This document shows positions 17,130 through 29,157 of a stretch of 64,000 nt of DNA, one piece after another. The notes below the pieces were generated by a model that searched no databases, was not told the origin of the DNA, and saw nothing but the letters and a program-made list of their open reading frames with translations. Location: the NCBI GenBank assembly GCA_964019165.1, contig OZ025268.1, forward strand, positions 19,942,274 to 20,006,273, written 5' to 3'. The first letter of the stretch is position 1; each line of letters opens with the position of its first letter. Source of the DNA: Mastigias papua (Eukaryota > Cnidaria > Scyphozoa > Rhizostomeae > Mastigiidae). The position numbers and the translations under genes are program-made.

Positions 17130-18440
17130 CTATCAGCAACTGACTGTACAAGTATTTTAAATACAAAATATATAAATACAAATATTTTGCCGTGGTGCAA
17201 TTGTGGATGGAAAGTTGAAGAATCAGAGATCGACTGCTGATCATGAGCAAGAATAGACGCTTCAGACTATGACGCAAAGAATAAAACAATGGGGTGCTTG
17301 TTTGCGCATGATTATAGCTAGATTTTTCGAAAAGCCACACGGGACCACGATGATTTTCACTGTAGGGAAAGATCTAGCTGAAATGCTAGCTGTGCGCTAA
17401 AACATATGCTGATGAAAATCCTCGTATACTTGGGGCAAGCAAATCGCGGTTTCACTTAAACTTAAAACTAAACTGTGAACTAATAGCGATAGCTGCACTA
17501 AGAAATCGAAAGCTAATATCTAATTCCGTAGAAGAATGGGAATATTGAAAAACGGGCACTGATATGTAAATACGAAGTTGCGGTGGAGTTGAAAACCATA
17601 TAAAATGTACAGTGGAATCTGATATCAAACCGAGTGTAGCTCTGGATATTTCAGTTGCTTCGATGAAGTTGGAATGCTAAGTGAGAAATAGATAACTGGT
17701 GCCTAGGAGAATAACACTGCAAGGGAAGGGCTAATATGAAATTTTTGAGAAAAGAGGTTGTATCTGAAGAGCTAAGTCTAGACCAGGGAGCTAGATGGCA
17801 ACACAAAGAGTGGGACCGTATGTTCGCGGGCCACAAAAATTCTCTTCGTGAGCTGGATTGTTGCCAGTGGGCCGTAGGTTGCTCACCCCTGGTTTGGAGA
17901 ATTCCCTTTCGAATTGGATTTTAACTGAAATGCTCAGACTGGCCGCATAATATGATTTGGGCTGTTATTACAGTGGTAACATATATCGGAAAACCTTGGG
18001 AGAACCTTCCAAGTACGATTTGAAGATTATTAACTGTTATCTTAGCTACAGCAATTGAACCAACCCAACACATATACGAAAGACTTTCCTCAGTCTTAAA
18101 GAGCCTATTACATAGCTGGCACTTGGGTTTTCAGTTCACGAAGTTGTATTACCGAATCAACATACTGGTTTAACGAATGGAACAGTGAGTTACCGAAAAA
18201 TGCAAGATATTGGAGGGGTGTAGCGTCCCCTACATCCCCGCTAAGTCCGTCTATGACCTCACCTATAGTCGGGTATTCTTCAGGTACCTGCCAGCCTGCG
18301 ACCTCTAGTTTTATCTTGAGATTATATTTCATACCCAAGCTTGAAAGTTGTTATAAATTTCATATCCCAGTACGAACACGCAATAAAACTCCAGACTCCA
18401 CCTCTATTCCTTCCACCCTCGCCTTCTCGTTATTAACAGC
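17130..18440. other. Intergenic stretch without recognised gene
   Basis: Several frames of 60-76 codons on both strands, none with a known domain. A minus-strand frame at 18108-18338 is acidic and ordinary in composition but unrecognised. Confidence 0.4.
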
Positions 18441-18450
18441 TGCTCCCTAA

Positions 18451-18960
18451 GTGTACCACATGCTGAATAGCACAATCACCGAAGTCTATGGCAACTCCAA
18501 AATTGACAACTGGCGATGTGGGAGACCCAATTATATCGAGAGATGCTCTTGCGCCTATTCTTACTGCTACAAAGCAATTGTCAAACCAGTTTTAACACAC
18601 AATTTTGGAGCACTAGCACTCACAAAAAATAATAGCAAAGAACTATATCGAATCCATCGAGAACAGCTACGCCAGGTATGGAACGACAAGAGAATTCATA
18701 ACAAACAACTATACGGAAAGAGCGAGGAAAAACCACTGAGGTCTGAAATGAAGGAAGCACGATGGAGAATATTTGGTCACATATTGCGATTACCAATTAG
18801 CACACCAGGTCAACAAGCCATGAACTATTACTTCCAATGTCCTACTTAAGAAAAAATTCCGAAGAAGAAAACGAACAACACTGCAAATAGTGAGTGACAA
18901 TGATATAATAGAAGCAGCAAATGCCATCATCAACAACTGCAAATAAAGAAGTCTAAAACA
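18451..18960 (+). pseudogene. LINE reverse transcriptase C-terminal relic
   Basis: Plus-strand frame with AIVKPVLTHNF, LYRIHREQLRQVWNDK, EEKPLRSEMKEARWRIFGHI and a basic KKKFRRRKRTT tail in the next frame. This order is typical of the region after the palm domain in invertebrate non-LTR retrotransposons. The frame is broken near 18849 and the 5' part is missing. Confidence 0.75.
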
Positions 18961-19079
18961 GCAGAAGACCTCAACATCCTGAGAAAAATAGCAAACGATC
19001 GTAGCACAAAGAAAAACGTGACCATTTTGATTTGTAGTATCGAGCAAGGTGAGCAATAATACAGTTGCAAGCGGAATGC

Positions 19080-19082
<3 letters not shown>

Positions 19083-19126
<44 letters not shown>
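19083..19126. repeat. (GA)n microsatellite
   Basis: About 22 GA units. It is followed at 19129-19154 by a second copy of a 26-bp LINE segment (GCTCTTGCGCC...) first seen at 18545-18570, so the tract sits between two fragments of one element. Confidence 0.95.
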
Positions 19127-19129
<3 letters not shown>

Positions 19130-19159
19130 GCTCTTGCGCCTATTCTTACTGCTACCCAA

Positions 19160-22100
19160 TCGAAGCGAAAAACATGGCTCATGACCTTCGACAGAAAGCA
19201 AAGAGCAGGCTAAATTCTTGGCTAGACATCCTCAAATGTCTAAATAGGTAGCTTATGAATCTGTAGCAGCAACCATGTCATCTACGTAAAGTATACTGTT
19301 GTCAATGAATAGATTAACATACCGACGACGATGTAAAAGGACGGAGAAGACATAAAAACGGTGTGCTCTGTCTTTCTGCCTCATCTCTAGATATATTTTC
19401 ATGCTTTGATATCTTTCAGCAGGCTATTAATATTACTGGGAAATATTGAAAATCATTACTGATTGTAGTAGCATTCCATGCGCAACCATTAAGGGTATCG
19501 TAGACAAGTCAAATGTCTGATTACACGTTAATGATGAATCGTATTACATTGTAACAACTCCGGATTAGCTTCTTCACTCAAATATAATCGAAGCGATAAT
19601 ACCATTTAAGGGCGCTAATTCCAGTAACACAAGCTGTTATCATATGCTTTCTGGAACAGATTTCATACAACTGTAAGAGATGAGGCAAGCTGTCTGAAAT
19701 AATCTATTCTACCTGGTAACTGCCCAGCTAATTGTAGATAACAGAGGATATCTTTCCTCATATAACAGATGGAATTAGACAGCTAAAGCAAATCGAATTG
19801 CAATAAGATTCCTTCAGCAGCCTGTGAACCACTGTGGTGTATGGGGCCTAAGCCTCAATCGGCCAAATGTAAAGGGTCCAAGCCTCCGTTAACTGCTTTT
19901 TTATATGACGTTATCTATGAGACCGATTGCCGTAATCTTCAAGGTCTTACTTGAAGTCATAATCCGCTTCAAAACGGAATTGAAATAGTTCCATCACAGC
20001 CTATCTCAAAGCCGAATGAGTGGCGGCGAGCTCACAAACGAGATGCTAGTGAATTTAACTTTAGATAGCACTTCATCAATTAAGCGAGAGCAGTTCCAAA
20101 GATTTTCCAGTTTCTTTGCTGTTCTAAACCATAATTGCCAAGCACCACACATTGCGCGTGGGGCTCACGCATTTTAGTATGTTCCCAAACTCTTCCTACG
20201 CTTTGGAAAATTACCACGCATATGTAGATGACAGCTCCAAAAGGAATTTGATGGTATTTTTTATCTTTTTTGATATTGACCATCACGCTTGAAAGAGGAA
20301 ATTCATATTTCTGTGGTGAGGGAATCGGGAGATCGTCATTGTTTCATTCTAGCTGACAGTGCAGCGGTCGATACAACGACAACAACGACAACAGCAGCAT
20401 CAACATCAACGTTTTCGAGAATCTCGTTGAATCACTGGTCTGGAAACTCCGTAATTTCAAAAGATGCCTACGATTACACATGGACTCCAACGCACAGTTG
20501 CCAACTTTCAGTTTAAGTGTAGCACTACCTAGACAAGATAACCTACAGAGGTGCGTTCATAAGATATGAGGTCACATAGTACTGCAGCATATCATTTGAG
20601 AGCTATCGTAAAGATGAAGTTTCTGTAGGGTGCAAAATAAACATTTGTGAACGAAATAGGCGTGGTATTAAGAACTGGGCGCGGCTCTGATGATTTTCCA
20701 ATAAGCTTTCAATAAAATGAAATGGCACAGATGACAGTTCTGCATTCGCCAAACACCTGTTTGGGTTATCTGTGAAAGGTTGCAATATTCCCCGACGTAT
20801 CGTATGATCTATCACATCCATCATAATATGATTTGGCCGTAAAAGGCAAATTTCGTCGAGAAAATGTTTTCCAGGAGGTGCGATGCACTCCACATCCCCT
20901 ACTACGAACCAGCTTCATATGTCGGTGCAAAGTACCACTGTCTACGCATGTGACTCCTATTCACATCAATGCGCCAAAATTTCGATTTCTACTTCAGCTA
21001 TAAAAGCTATTAGCGAAGGGGGAGCGGAAAACCACTACGTTTTGACTCAAATGCCTCTTGCACCCCTCCTTACAAAATATCTTATAGCCTCTAAACTGTT
21101 AAAAATGAAAAAAAAGATAGCATATAGACTGAAGAATTATGTAGCGGAGTGACTAATATTGTAAACTAGCAGGTCCTCTTGTGAAGTGAGGTAAGAGGAT
21201 AGATAGATAAGATAAAAATCTATTGAGTTCAATGGTATGTGGTAAAGATCGCTCATTCATTGTCCGCAAAACTATAAAGGCGAAATTTCGCGCATCTTGA
21301 ATGCTAAATTTTCTGACAAGAAGAAACAAAAAAAGGTACGCATATTTATTGGGAGCCTCTCCGTTTTTCAGAGTCAACCATACTTTGATTTTCAATACGC
21401 AATTTAAAGACCCTGCTGATTCTCAACAAATGAGTATGTGCCATGAATCAATTCAAAAACAAAGAAGAGAAATGGTAGCATTTCAAATTTTGTGAAAATG
21501 AAATTACACGCAGAAAAAACACGGTTTCTATAATAAACCCAACACAAGGCCTAGTTCTATAAGTCCTTATTACTGGGCCTCTATTTGCCACGTTCTAGTA
21601 TTGTAAGTGCTCAGTGATATGAGAGGGTGCTATGGACACTGCAAGTTGCAATGGAAACCCGTCTATGAATCACTTGCTACAAGGATTACACACCAGTGAT
21701 ACGACTCAGCTTTTCAATTCTCGATAGCTAACGGTGAGAAGGCTAGCTAGCGTTAATTTTGCAGCATCTAGAAGCATTGAACAAAACATTCAGCTATGTG
21801 GTGTTAAGAAAATGCTGGCTCAAATTCGACGGGTAGGGCTGAATAACCCGAGGAGTGTTTACATACAGATAGACTCTTCGCAGCTAACTCCGTATATGTC
21901 ACAGACGTACGCGACATCCGTATACGTCCACAGTCCATTTTCGTCCCTGCTGTACCAAAACGCCTTTTCCAATATTTAGGCACAATACCAATAACTTGCA
22001 ATATTTACGGATAAGTCAAATTTTCATATCGCAAAAGGTTTCCCGTTGTTATCGTTCTGTGCTGTCACGCTTAAAGTCCCGCAATCTGTTTGTAATCTTC

Positions 22101-22238
22101 TCAAGAAAGTTGGCTGTGAGTGACACGGTTTATAATTACTTTCCTTAATTACATTATCGTTAAAGGAAGAGATGTGAATAACTTTTTGCATAATTGAAAT
22201 GACGAATTCCTAACAACTGTTTCTTTGCTGCAGGTTAG
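19160..22238. other. Intergenic, upstream of the first GPCR
   Basis: No gene recognised. A partial family A MITE end (CACAAGGCCTAGTTCTATAAG) lies near 21545. A splice acceptor at 22232-22233 (TTTCTTTGCTGCAG) implies that a 5' untranslated exon of the GPCR lies somewhere upstream; I could not place it. Confidence 0.5.
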
Positions 22239-23288
22239 ATGAACGAAAGCCAGGTCACCATGCACGCGACGCTCGCAGGCAATCTATCGCTTCAATTCAT
22301 ACACAATTTCTCAACAGCATCGAGGAATACTTCCACACATCGTGGGCCCCTAGGCGGATACCAACGTGGCTATCACACATTCCTAGTCGTGCTTGCCGTG
22401 TTCATTATCATTCACAATTCCTTCGTGCTATACTTGTACACGAAAAAACGTGCTCTACGCACACCGTCGAACATGCTCCTGGCCAGCACCGCATGTAGTG
22501 ATATTCTCACTGGAGTGCTGATGATTCCTTTCGTTATAAGTTCTGCAGCCCTGTTCAGCAAAGGATATGATGCCTTATACTTCACGTCAAATGTCATCAG
22601 TGACTTTGTCACTCTTGTCATTGTCTTAAATCTTCTCCTGGTCACAATTGAGCGGTATGTATCCCTGTGTCACCCGTATCTTCATCCAGAGTTAGCCCAG
22701 AAGTCAGTTATTAGGTGTATTGCTATAACAGTGTGGCTGTGCTCGTTTGTGATCGCGATCATCCCACTGTCTTGGAGCTATGCAGTTATTAAAGGTGAAA
22801 ACAAGGATACGACCTCAGAGTACCAAGCATATTCCCTTTTCATTCTCATTGGAGTCTTCTTCGTGCCCACGGTTGTCATGATCTACTGCCTCTTTGCCAT
22901 GTTCGCCGTCATAAGGAAGTTCGTAAAGCAAGACAGGGAGCGAGGAGTACCTAAGGGGCAAGGTCTCAGATCGCAAGGTAAGGCCATCTTCGTTTTTCTG
23001 TTCATGTTTCTTAATATATTCGTCTGCTGGTCACCACTGATGTCCATACGGCTTGTCATGGACACGAACCCGGAATTCATGCCGAACGGCCAAACGCTCG
23101 AGATCCTGTTTGCATTTCGCTGCTGCTCTTCACTAATAAATCCTGCCATTTACGTCTGGTGCAAAAAAGACTTCAAGAGAGTTTTCCTGCGAACCGTCTG
23201 CCGTAGAAGTGCCAACAACGGCGCAGCCATGACATGCACAAGAAATACACAAGAGAACAAGGCCACGTTCAAGGAGTCCCTGCTATAA
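22239..23288 (+). CDS. Class A (rhodopsin-like) G protein-coupled receptor, 349 aa
   Basis: Plasma-membrane receptor with seven predicted helices at about 45-67, 77-103, 115-138, 160-179, 197-222, 248-271 and 286-308. Class A landmarks: N60 (1.50), D88 (2.50), ERY 138-140, W166 (4.50), P210 (5.50), CWSP 263-266, NPAIY 301-305 and a helix 8 KDFKRVF. Four N-terminal glycosylation sequons (N2, N15, N23, N30). There is no Cys at the top of helix 3 or in the second extracellular loop, so the usual disulfide is absent, as in some melanocortin/adenosine-type receptors. Coding is intronless; an acceptor 6 nt before the ATG suggests a spliced 5' UTR. It is a paralog of the gene at 28216-29157. Ligand unknown. 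Confidence 0.95.
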   Translation: MNESQVTMHATLAGNLSLQFIHNFSTASRNTSTHRGPLGGYQRGYHTFLVVLAVFIIIHNSFVLYLYTKKRALRTPSNMLLASTACSDILTGVLMIPFVISSAALFSKGYDALYFTSNVISDFVTLVIVLNLLLVTIERYVSLCHPYLHPELAQKSVIRCIAITVWLCSFVIAIIPLSWSYAVIKGENKDTTSEYQAYSLFILIGVFFVPTVVMIYCLFAMFAVIRKFVKQDRERGVPKGQGLRSQGKAIFVFLFMFLNIFVCWSPLMSIRLVMDTNPEFMPNGQTLEILFAFRCCSSLINPAIYVWCKKDFKRVFLRTVCRRSANNGAAMTCTRNTQENKATFKESLL

Positions 23289-24440
23289 GTTTGCTATAAG
23301 TCATCTACTACAAGAATATACAAATAGCAGCTTTGAACTTCAAATCATTTGGACAGATCATTCCGTCTGAACATTTATTTGATTATGAATAGTAGATCTT
23401 GGTAAAAAATTCCATCTAAAACTGCCATTAGACTAAACTTTAACACTCGAAATCGCCCGATTGGGACATTGCCTAATTAAATAATAGAATGCTTATCGTG
23501 TTTTCACAAGGGCGATAAAGTGCCAAGCGCATTTACGTATTTCAAATCCACGCTCTAAAGAAACTAGACAAGAGCCCTTGTTTTGCATTATGTAAGATTT
23601 GATGACATAATTGCTTAAATGATGGCGAATCCAGTCTAGTCACACAGTAAACATCATGAATCTCCTAATGACAAAAGCCTTGAAAAAGCTTAACAGTTAC
23701 CTCGAGACGAGCGCGTTTCCTTATCAGCTATCAAAGCTAACGTTGTTCAAAGGCATGGCGCAGACTGCCACGAAATGCCAATAACTATACACCTAATTTT
23801 CGCGACTTGTGACCCAGACCTAATTATCATCACATCTTCCATTATCCAGGCGTATAAAAGGAGATAGCATTTGTTTTGTCTTCAGGTCTTTTTTTGTCCT
23901 ACGATATAGCACTTCTTGACATAAGTTTCAAAAAAATTTTCCTATCATAGTCGATTGACGCTTGTCATGATTCGATGATTGCTCATTAGGTCGAAATGAT
24001 TATTGCGGAATATTTTAATTTCCAGGTCGTTTGCGCTTCGGCAAAAAACCTGCATACCAGCAGAGCTGAATTAACGGACTACATGCGTACAGTTCCTTGT
24101 GCATTGCTTTACGTCAATGAGCGTCGCGACATACATTTCTGTCCTCCGCTCACGCTGGAATGCGTGTTCCGTAAGAAATAGCTACCTATATTTTTTCCTT
24201 CAAACAAAATATTCAGTTGAAAATAGCTTGCTTTGCGAGAAAGTGAGCTGGCTATGACATTATTGTGAATAGCCCAAAGAACCTTTGAATTAAAATCTAC
24301 CAAATATTCATGTGATCAAAGTGCGATACGGGAATGTTTACATACGACACTTTTAAGGGACTTTTCAACTTTGAATATTTTATAATTGCAAACAATCGGG
24401 ATTTGGGAGTCTAGTCATAGCGGTCAAATTCGTAAGAAAT
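23289..24440. other. 3' flank of the first GPCR
   Basis: Likely 3' UTR followed by intergenic DNA. No AATAAA was seen close to the stop; a variant ATTAAA occurs near 23476. Nothing else recognised. Confidence 0.4.
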
Positions 24441-24477
24441 TTGCGTTATCCACGAAGTAGTCATCGACATAGCAACA

Positions 24478-24657
24478 GCATAGCCGCCAAATGTGCCAGA
24501 GTCCTGTCAAGTCTCTTTTCTCCCAACCTAAGTGACCAATCATCATGCAAAATGGGCTTAGTCTTAGAAGGTATAGTCAGAATCCTGCATGATGATTGGT
24601 CAATTAGGTTAGGAGGAAATAGACTTGACACGGTTATCAAACCTTCGGCGGCTATGC
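24478..24657. repeat. Fold-back inverted repeat
   Basis: Imperfect arms of about 75-80 bp: left with GCATAGCCGCC ... CCAACCTAAGTGACCAATCA, right with TGATTGGTCAATTAGGTTAG ... CGGCGGCTATGC, separated by about 35 bp. As a result the translations of both strands resemble one another. Probably a fold-back or MITE-like element. Confidence 0.85.
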
Positions 24658-24839
24658 TCGTAGCAACTGCTTTTTTCGCAAAATTCACAACAAAATCCCG
24701 AATGGCAATTTTTCCCAGCTTCTGCACAATTTTCAGGACGCTAAATATGCTGTTGAAATTAAGGAACCATTAAACATCTTTTAGAGCAACAATGTGGTTA
24801 AATGAGGTTCAAAATAAGGAACTTTATTAATTACCTAGT

Positions 24840-26000
24840 TATCAGTTGTAATATTACTAGATATCAGTGTTATAATAGCTATTAGTATGAATATCAGTTA
24901 ATATCAGCATCATGATAGGTATTGGTATTAATATCATTAGACATTAGTATCATGATGATTATTGGTATTATTATTTGCTATTAGCATCCTAATTACTAAT
25001 GGGATAAATATTATTAGATATTAGTGTCATAATGACTATTAGCTTGAATATTATTAAATGTTAGTATCATGATGGTTATTGACATTAGAATAATTATTAC
25101 TATTAATATCATTACTAGTACTATTATTATTATTATTAGGTATTGACATCAAAACGGCTAGTAGTATAATTATTACTAGATATTAGTGTCATAATGACTA
25201 TTAGCTTGAATATTACTAAATGTTAGTATCATGATGGTTATTTGCATTAGAATGATTATTACTATTAATATCATTACTAGTATTATTATTTTATTATATA
25301 TTGACTTCAAAACGGCTAATAGTATAAATATTACTAGATATTACTAGCATAATGGCTGCAAGCATGATTATTATTAGATATTAGAATCATTATGGCTACT
25401 ATTATGAAGTGGGTTATTACATGGTTGCTACAGAAAATGAAAAGCAAAATTTCCTAACTTTTCCCTGACTTTTCTATAACCAAAGGGGACATGTCAACCA
25501 TCACAGGCCGGGAGGACTATAACGGGGTACACGCATTAAGAGCCGTGATTTTTGTGGCCACACTCATATTATTGCAAGGACATTGACCATCCTACGAATT
25601 CCGGGCAATGGTGAGCAACAAAAGACACGACAAGAGTGTGATAATGACAAACTCTAATCCAAAAATAATCCCCTAACTTTTCCTTGACATATATGCTTTT
25701 CCAACATTTTTCCTTGACTTTTCCAGGTTTTCACTGACTTTCTTAAAAAGTGGACATTTCCCCAGGTTTTCCAGGTTCTGTGGCAACCCTGTATTAGCAT
25801 CATGAATAGTCATTGGCACTAATATTATTAGGTACTAGCATCATAATGGCTAATAGTGTAAATATCATTAGATATCAGTTATATAATGCCTGTAAGTATG
25901 ATAATAATTGGCATTAATATTATTAAATTCCATTATCATGATATTTATTAGTATCAGTATTATTCGATCTTACTACCATACTGATTACCAACATTATTAG
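24840..26000. repeat. Degenerate ATTAGTATCAT-type tandem array
   Basis: Short AT-rich units around ATTAGTATCATAATG are repeated for over 1 kb. A higher-order period of 162 bp is visible: TTAGTGTCATAATGACTATT begins at 25021 and again at 25183. The array is interrupted by a transposon at 25421-25790. Confidence 0.85.
25421..25790. mobile_element. Non-autonomous DNA transposon inserted in the tandem array
   Basis: Bounded by ATGGTTGCTACAGAA on the left and TTCTGTGGCAACCCT on the right, which are inverted copies of each other with a few mismatches. AACTTTTCCCTGACTTTTC and CCCCAGGTTTTCCAGG motifs lie just inside. The flanks are the ATTAG array on both sides. The AGGGTTGCCACAGAA end is of a known invertebrate and vertebrate DNA-transposon type; superfamily not assigned. 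Confidence 0.7.
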
Positions 26001-26009
26001 CATCGCTTC

Positions 26010-28215
26010 ACTGGCTTGATCTTATATCCTGGTATATTCACTTTCATAACAGAGGATCACAAAAAGTGATCGAACGTATTCTTGCCAGCTAACCATTCAA
26101 TAATATTAATAATACCATAAGTAAAATTAGCGTTGAAGATTTACTAAAAGTAATGTATGTACAACTATTAACTAAAAGTTAATAATACCCCACTATAGTA
26201 GCAATTATGCTTACTAATTAACAAAATACATATATGAAATAGAACTTTTGGTATGAAGGCATTGATATAGCAAAGTTTCCGAGTGATTGGTTGATGAAAC
26301 CAACATTGGCCATATATAAGTCAAACAAATACTGTAATTGAATACAATTCCATTCTATTCTTCTATTTGCCAATGAATTTGTATGCAGTCTGAATGTCCT
26401 TCCATCTGTTTGATAAATAATTCTACAGTTCACATCCTATAGAGGAGACCGTTTCTACATCAAATCTTTTTTACTTCAATGCTGGCAAACTCAATACAGC
26501 TAATATTTCTTGCCGAGTAATGCTGCTCTTCTAAAGGACAGACACTTCTCATAAATGCTGGGTTAAAATTATTGATGGAATGATCAATTGAATATGAATA
26601 TCTCTTTATTTAAAAATAATTAAATGAAAGCAATCTAACTGTAGTAATGTGTTTAAAACTAAGTTTAAAATGAGATTGTCGTCTTAGGATAGCTGGGATT
26701 TTAAAGAATATCTTAAGAATCGAATACCAGGACAAACACAATAACATCAGCAGCGCTCAAGCCAATGGTTGTTGTCCATATCATACATGAATAAACCGAA
26801 AAAGAAAACAAATCCTGAGAAAATTAGTACCAATGCGAAAACCACAACAAAAGGAGGGAAGTGCATGCAAATTATCTTGAAGTTATCTGCAATTTGTTTT
26901 TAAGTTTCCTGCAAGTTACCTGTAAGCAGGGGCGAATCTTTTAAGGGGGTCCGAGGCAAAGATACCCGATGGAAGAGTGGGGGCTCCTTCGGGCTCCTTC
27001 GGGCTCCTTGGTGAACGGGCATATCATGGAAAATTGGGTAAAAAAGATTAGAGGCCAAAATCATGATTCAAATTTGCTTGTCTTTTCCTTAGCTTTTGTG
27101 ACTTCCCAACATATACCCTTGCAATTGCGCTTTCGATGTAATAGAAAGTTTTTCATGCTTGCTGCGTCATTTAAATATTAATACTTGAAATTAAAGAAGT
27201 TAGAATTATCTGGGGAGTAGCTGTGGAGTAGTTGGGGAGTAGTTGGGGAGTAGTTGGGGAGTAACTGGGAAGTAGTTGGGGTATGGTTAGGGGGCCACTG
27301 AGTAATGGAAAGCAGTTGCCTTTGTAGTATAAACTAAATGTATTAGCAACTGCAACTTATAGCAATCTACAAATCAAGAATCATACAGATGATTAAGCCT
27401 CGTATTTGCATTCATTTCTGTCTGGGTTGGTGATAACAATTTGTCGAAAATACGTGACCCATCAGGTTATGATATTATCAACGAAGGAGACCACGAGGAG
27501 AGGAAAGGAACAGTGATCCATCATCAACTTAAAGTTCTAAGAATGAGGTTGTGCCCACTTCAAAACTCCTTGCCTAAGAGGCAAATCACCCCTGCAAAAA
27601 ACTGCAATCACAAGTTTGAAAATGAAAGCTTTAAGTTCAAAATTTTGCAATATGTTGTTGCCTTTTACCCCATAAGTACATGGTTCAAAAAGTAGATAAC
27701 ACAAATATTGGTACTGTAAGTAATAACGATTTTAATAAAACTATAACTTGTCTAGATATAAATTTTCAGAAGCCGTTTTTCAGAACTGATTTACATACTG
27801 TAGATGTTCTGGATATTGAGTTGGGTAACTAGAGTGCAGGTCCACAAAGTTCCCCTTCCTCTTTGCACATGAACATTCTCACATAACAGACATTCGCTAA
27901 TTCTAAACGGATTTCTAGCGATAAAATATTCACGTGACGGTATCGCTCTACTAAGACAGCATAACTTCACATTCTAACCGCTCCTACGTACGCCTTTGGC
28001 AGCGGCAAAAACAGCTGTGGCCGTGATCATCAGAAGAAAACAAACGAAACAGATGCCATCATTCAACCGAATTCTTCATTTTATTTGCTCAGTTAGAATG
28101 GGGAGAAATCTTTTCATCGTTCTCCAAGGAGTAACTTGGTGCAATACTGTTTCTAAAATGTGCATTCGTGCAGCTGATTTTCATTCCCGCAAAAACGGTG
28201 GACGTTACGCAATTC
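26010..28215. other. Intergenic between the two GPCRs, right part
   Basis: No gene recognised. The reverse complement of AATAAA at 28080-28085 is a plausible poly(A) signal for the minus-strand GPCR, about 130 nt after its stop. Confidence 0.45.
27209..27285 (+). repeat. 11-bp minisatellite
   Basis: About seven units of GGGGAGTAGTT, the outer ones degenerate. Slightly upstream, near 26985-27009, a 10-bp unit GGGCTCCTTC is repeated three times. Confidence 0.85.
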
Positions 28216-29157
28216 TCACCTTTTTCGTATCGCACTGCAAAACACTAGTGAGAATGCTTGCTTGAAATCCGTCTTACACCAAACGCAGATTCCTGGGTTA
28301 ATCAGCGACGAGAGGCAACGCAGGAAAACCAGAATCTCAAGCACCTCGCTGCTGGGTGTGACGCGCGGTGAAATATCAATTATAAGCCTTACAGTCATTA
28401 ATGGTGACCAACAAAGGAACACACTTAGGAACATAGCTAAAAAAACTAGCATTGCTTTCACCTGGGGTCGAGCCACAGCACCAGAATGCAGCCCACGTAA
28501 GCTATCAGCAGTTGCAAATCGATTGACTACCATAAACATACGAATCTGGCAATATATTATCACAGCTGTAGGTAGAAAGTACACCAGGGTCACGGTTAAG
28601 ATAGAATAAAACTTGTATATTTCGCTAAAGTCTTTGCTTTTCCCCATTATAACAGGATAACTCCACGCAACTTGAACGATTGCAATTAAAACAGAGACTG
28701 TCCATACAGCGCCAATAGCTTTCCAAATAAACGATTTCGATACGAAGCCTTGGTAGAAATAAGGGTGACAGAGGGCCGTATATCGCTCGATGGTAACCAA
28801 CGAAATGTTGAGAACAATAGCCATAGTGACGAGATCGCCAATGATATTCGATGTCAAGTACAGTGGACTTAGAGCCGGTGATCTTCCTCTCAGAACAACA
28901 GAGCATACGAGAAACGGAATCAGCAATGCGCCGGTGAGAAGGTCTGCACAGGCCGTACTAGCCAATAGCAAGTTGGTACTTGTGCGTAAGGAACGCCGTT
29001 TTCTGTACAAATGCAAAACAACAGAATTGTGCAGCAGAATACCCAGTGCCAACATTAGAAGTATGGTGTGATATTCACTTTTGTAGAAGTCGGAAAAACC
29101 ATCCTTCACCGGCTTTGTCAGATTAAATGATGCATTGGGTTTGAAATTACGAGGCAT
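28216..29157 (-). CDS. Class A (rhodopsin-like) G protein-coupled receptor, 313 aa
   Basis: Seven-helix receptor, clear paralog of the gene at 22239-23288: both share LLASTAC, TSN, VTIERY, ALCHPY/SLCHPY, WSY and CWSP. I start at the first ATG (29157); the open frame reaches 29178 only through a TTG. In this numbering: N44 (1.50), D72 (2.50), ERY 124-126, W152, P196 and CWSP 249-252. The helix 7 motif is NPGIC 287-291, with Cys in place of the usual Tyr. Two N-terminal sequons (N8, N12). No helix 3/loop 2 disulfide cysteines. A possible 5' UTR splice acceptor (TTTGCTTTAAG) lies just upstream. The shared architecture suggests tandem duplication with inversion. Confidence 0.94.
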   Translation of the reverse strand: MPRNFKPNASFNLTKPVKDGFSDFYKSEYHTILLMLALGILLHNSVVLHLYRKRRSLRTSTNLLLASTACADLLTGALLIPFLVCSVVLRGRSPALSPLYLTSNIIGDLVTMAIVLNISLVTIERYTALCHPYFYQGFVSKSFIWKAIGAVWTVSVLIAIVQVAWSYPVIMGKSKDFSEIYKFYSILTVTLVYFLPTAVIIYCQIRMFMVVNRFATADSLRGLHSGAVARPQVKAMLVFLAMFLSVFLCWSPLMTVRLIIDISPRVTPSSEVLEILVFLRCLSSLINPGICVWCKTDFKQAFSLVFCSAIRKR

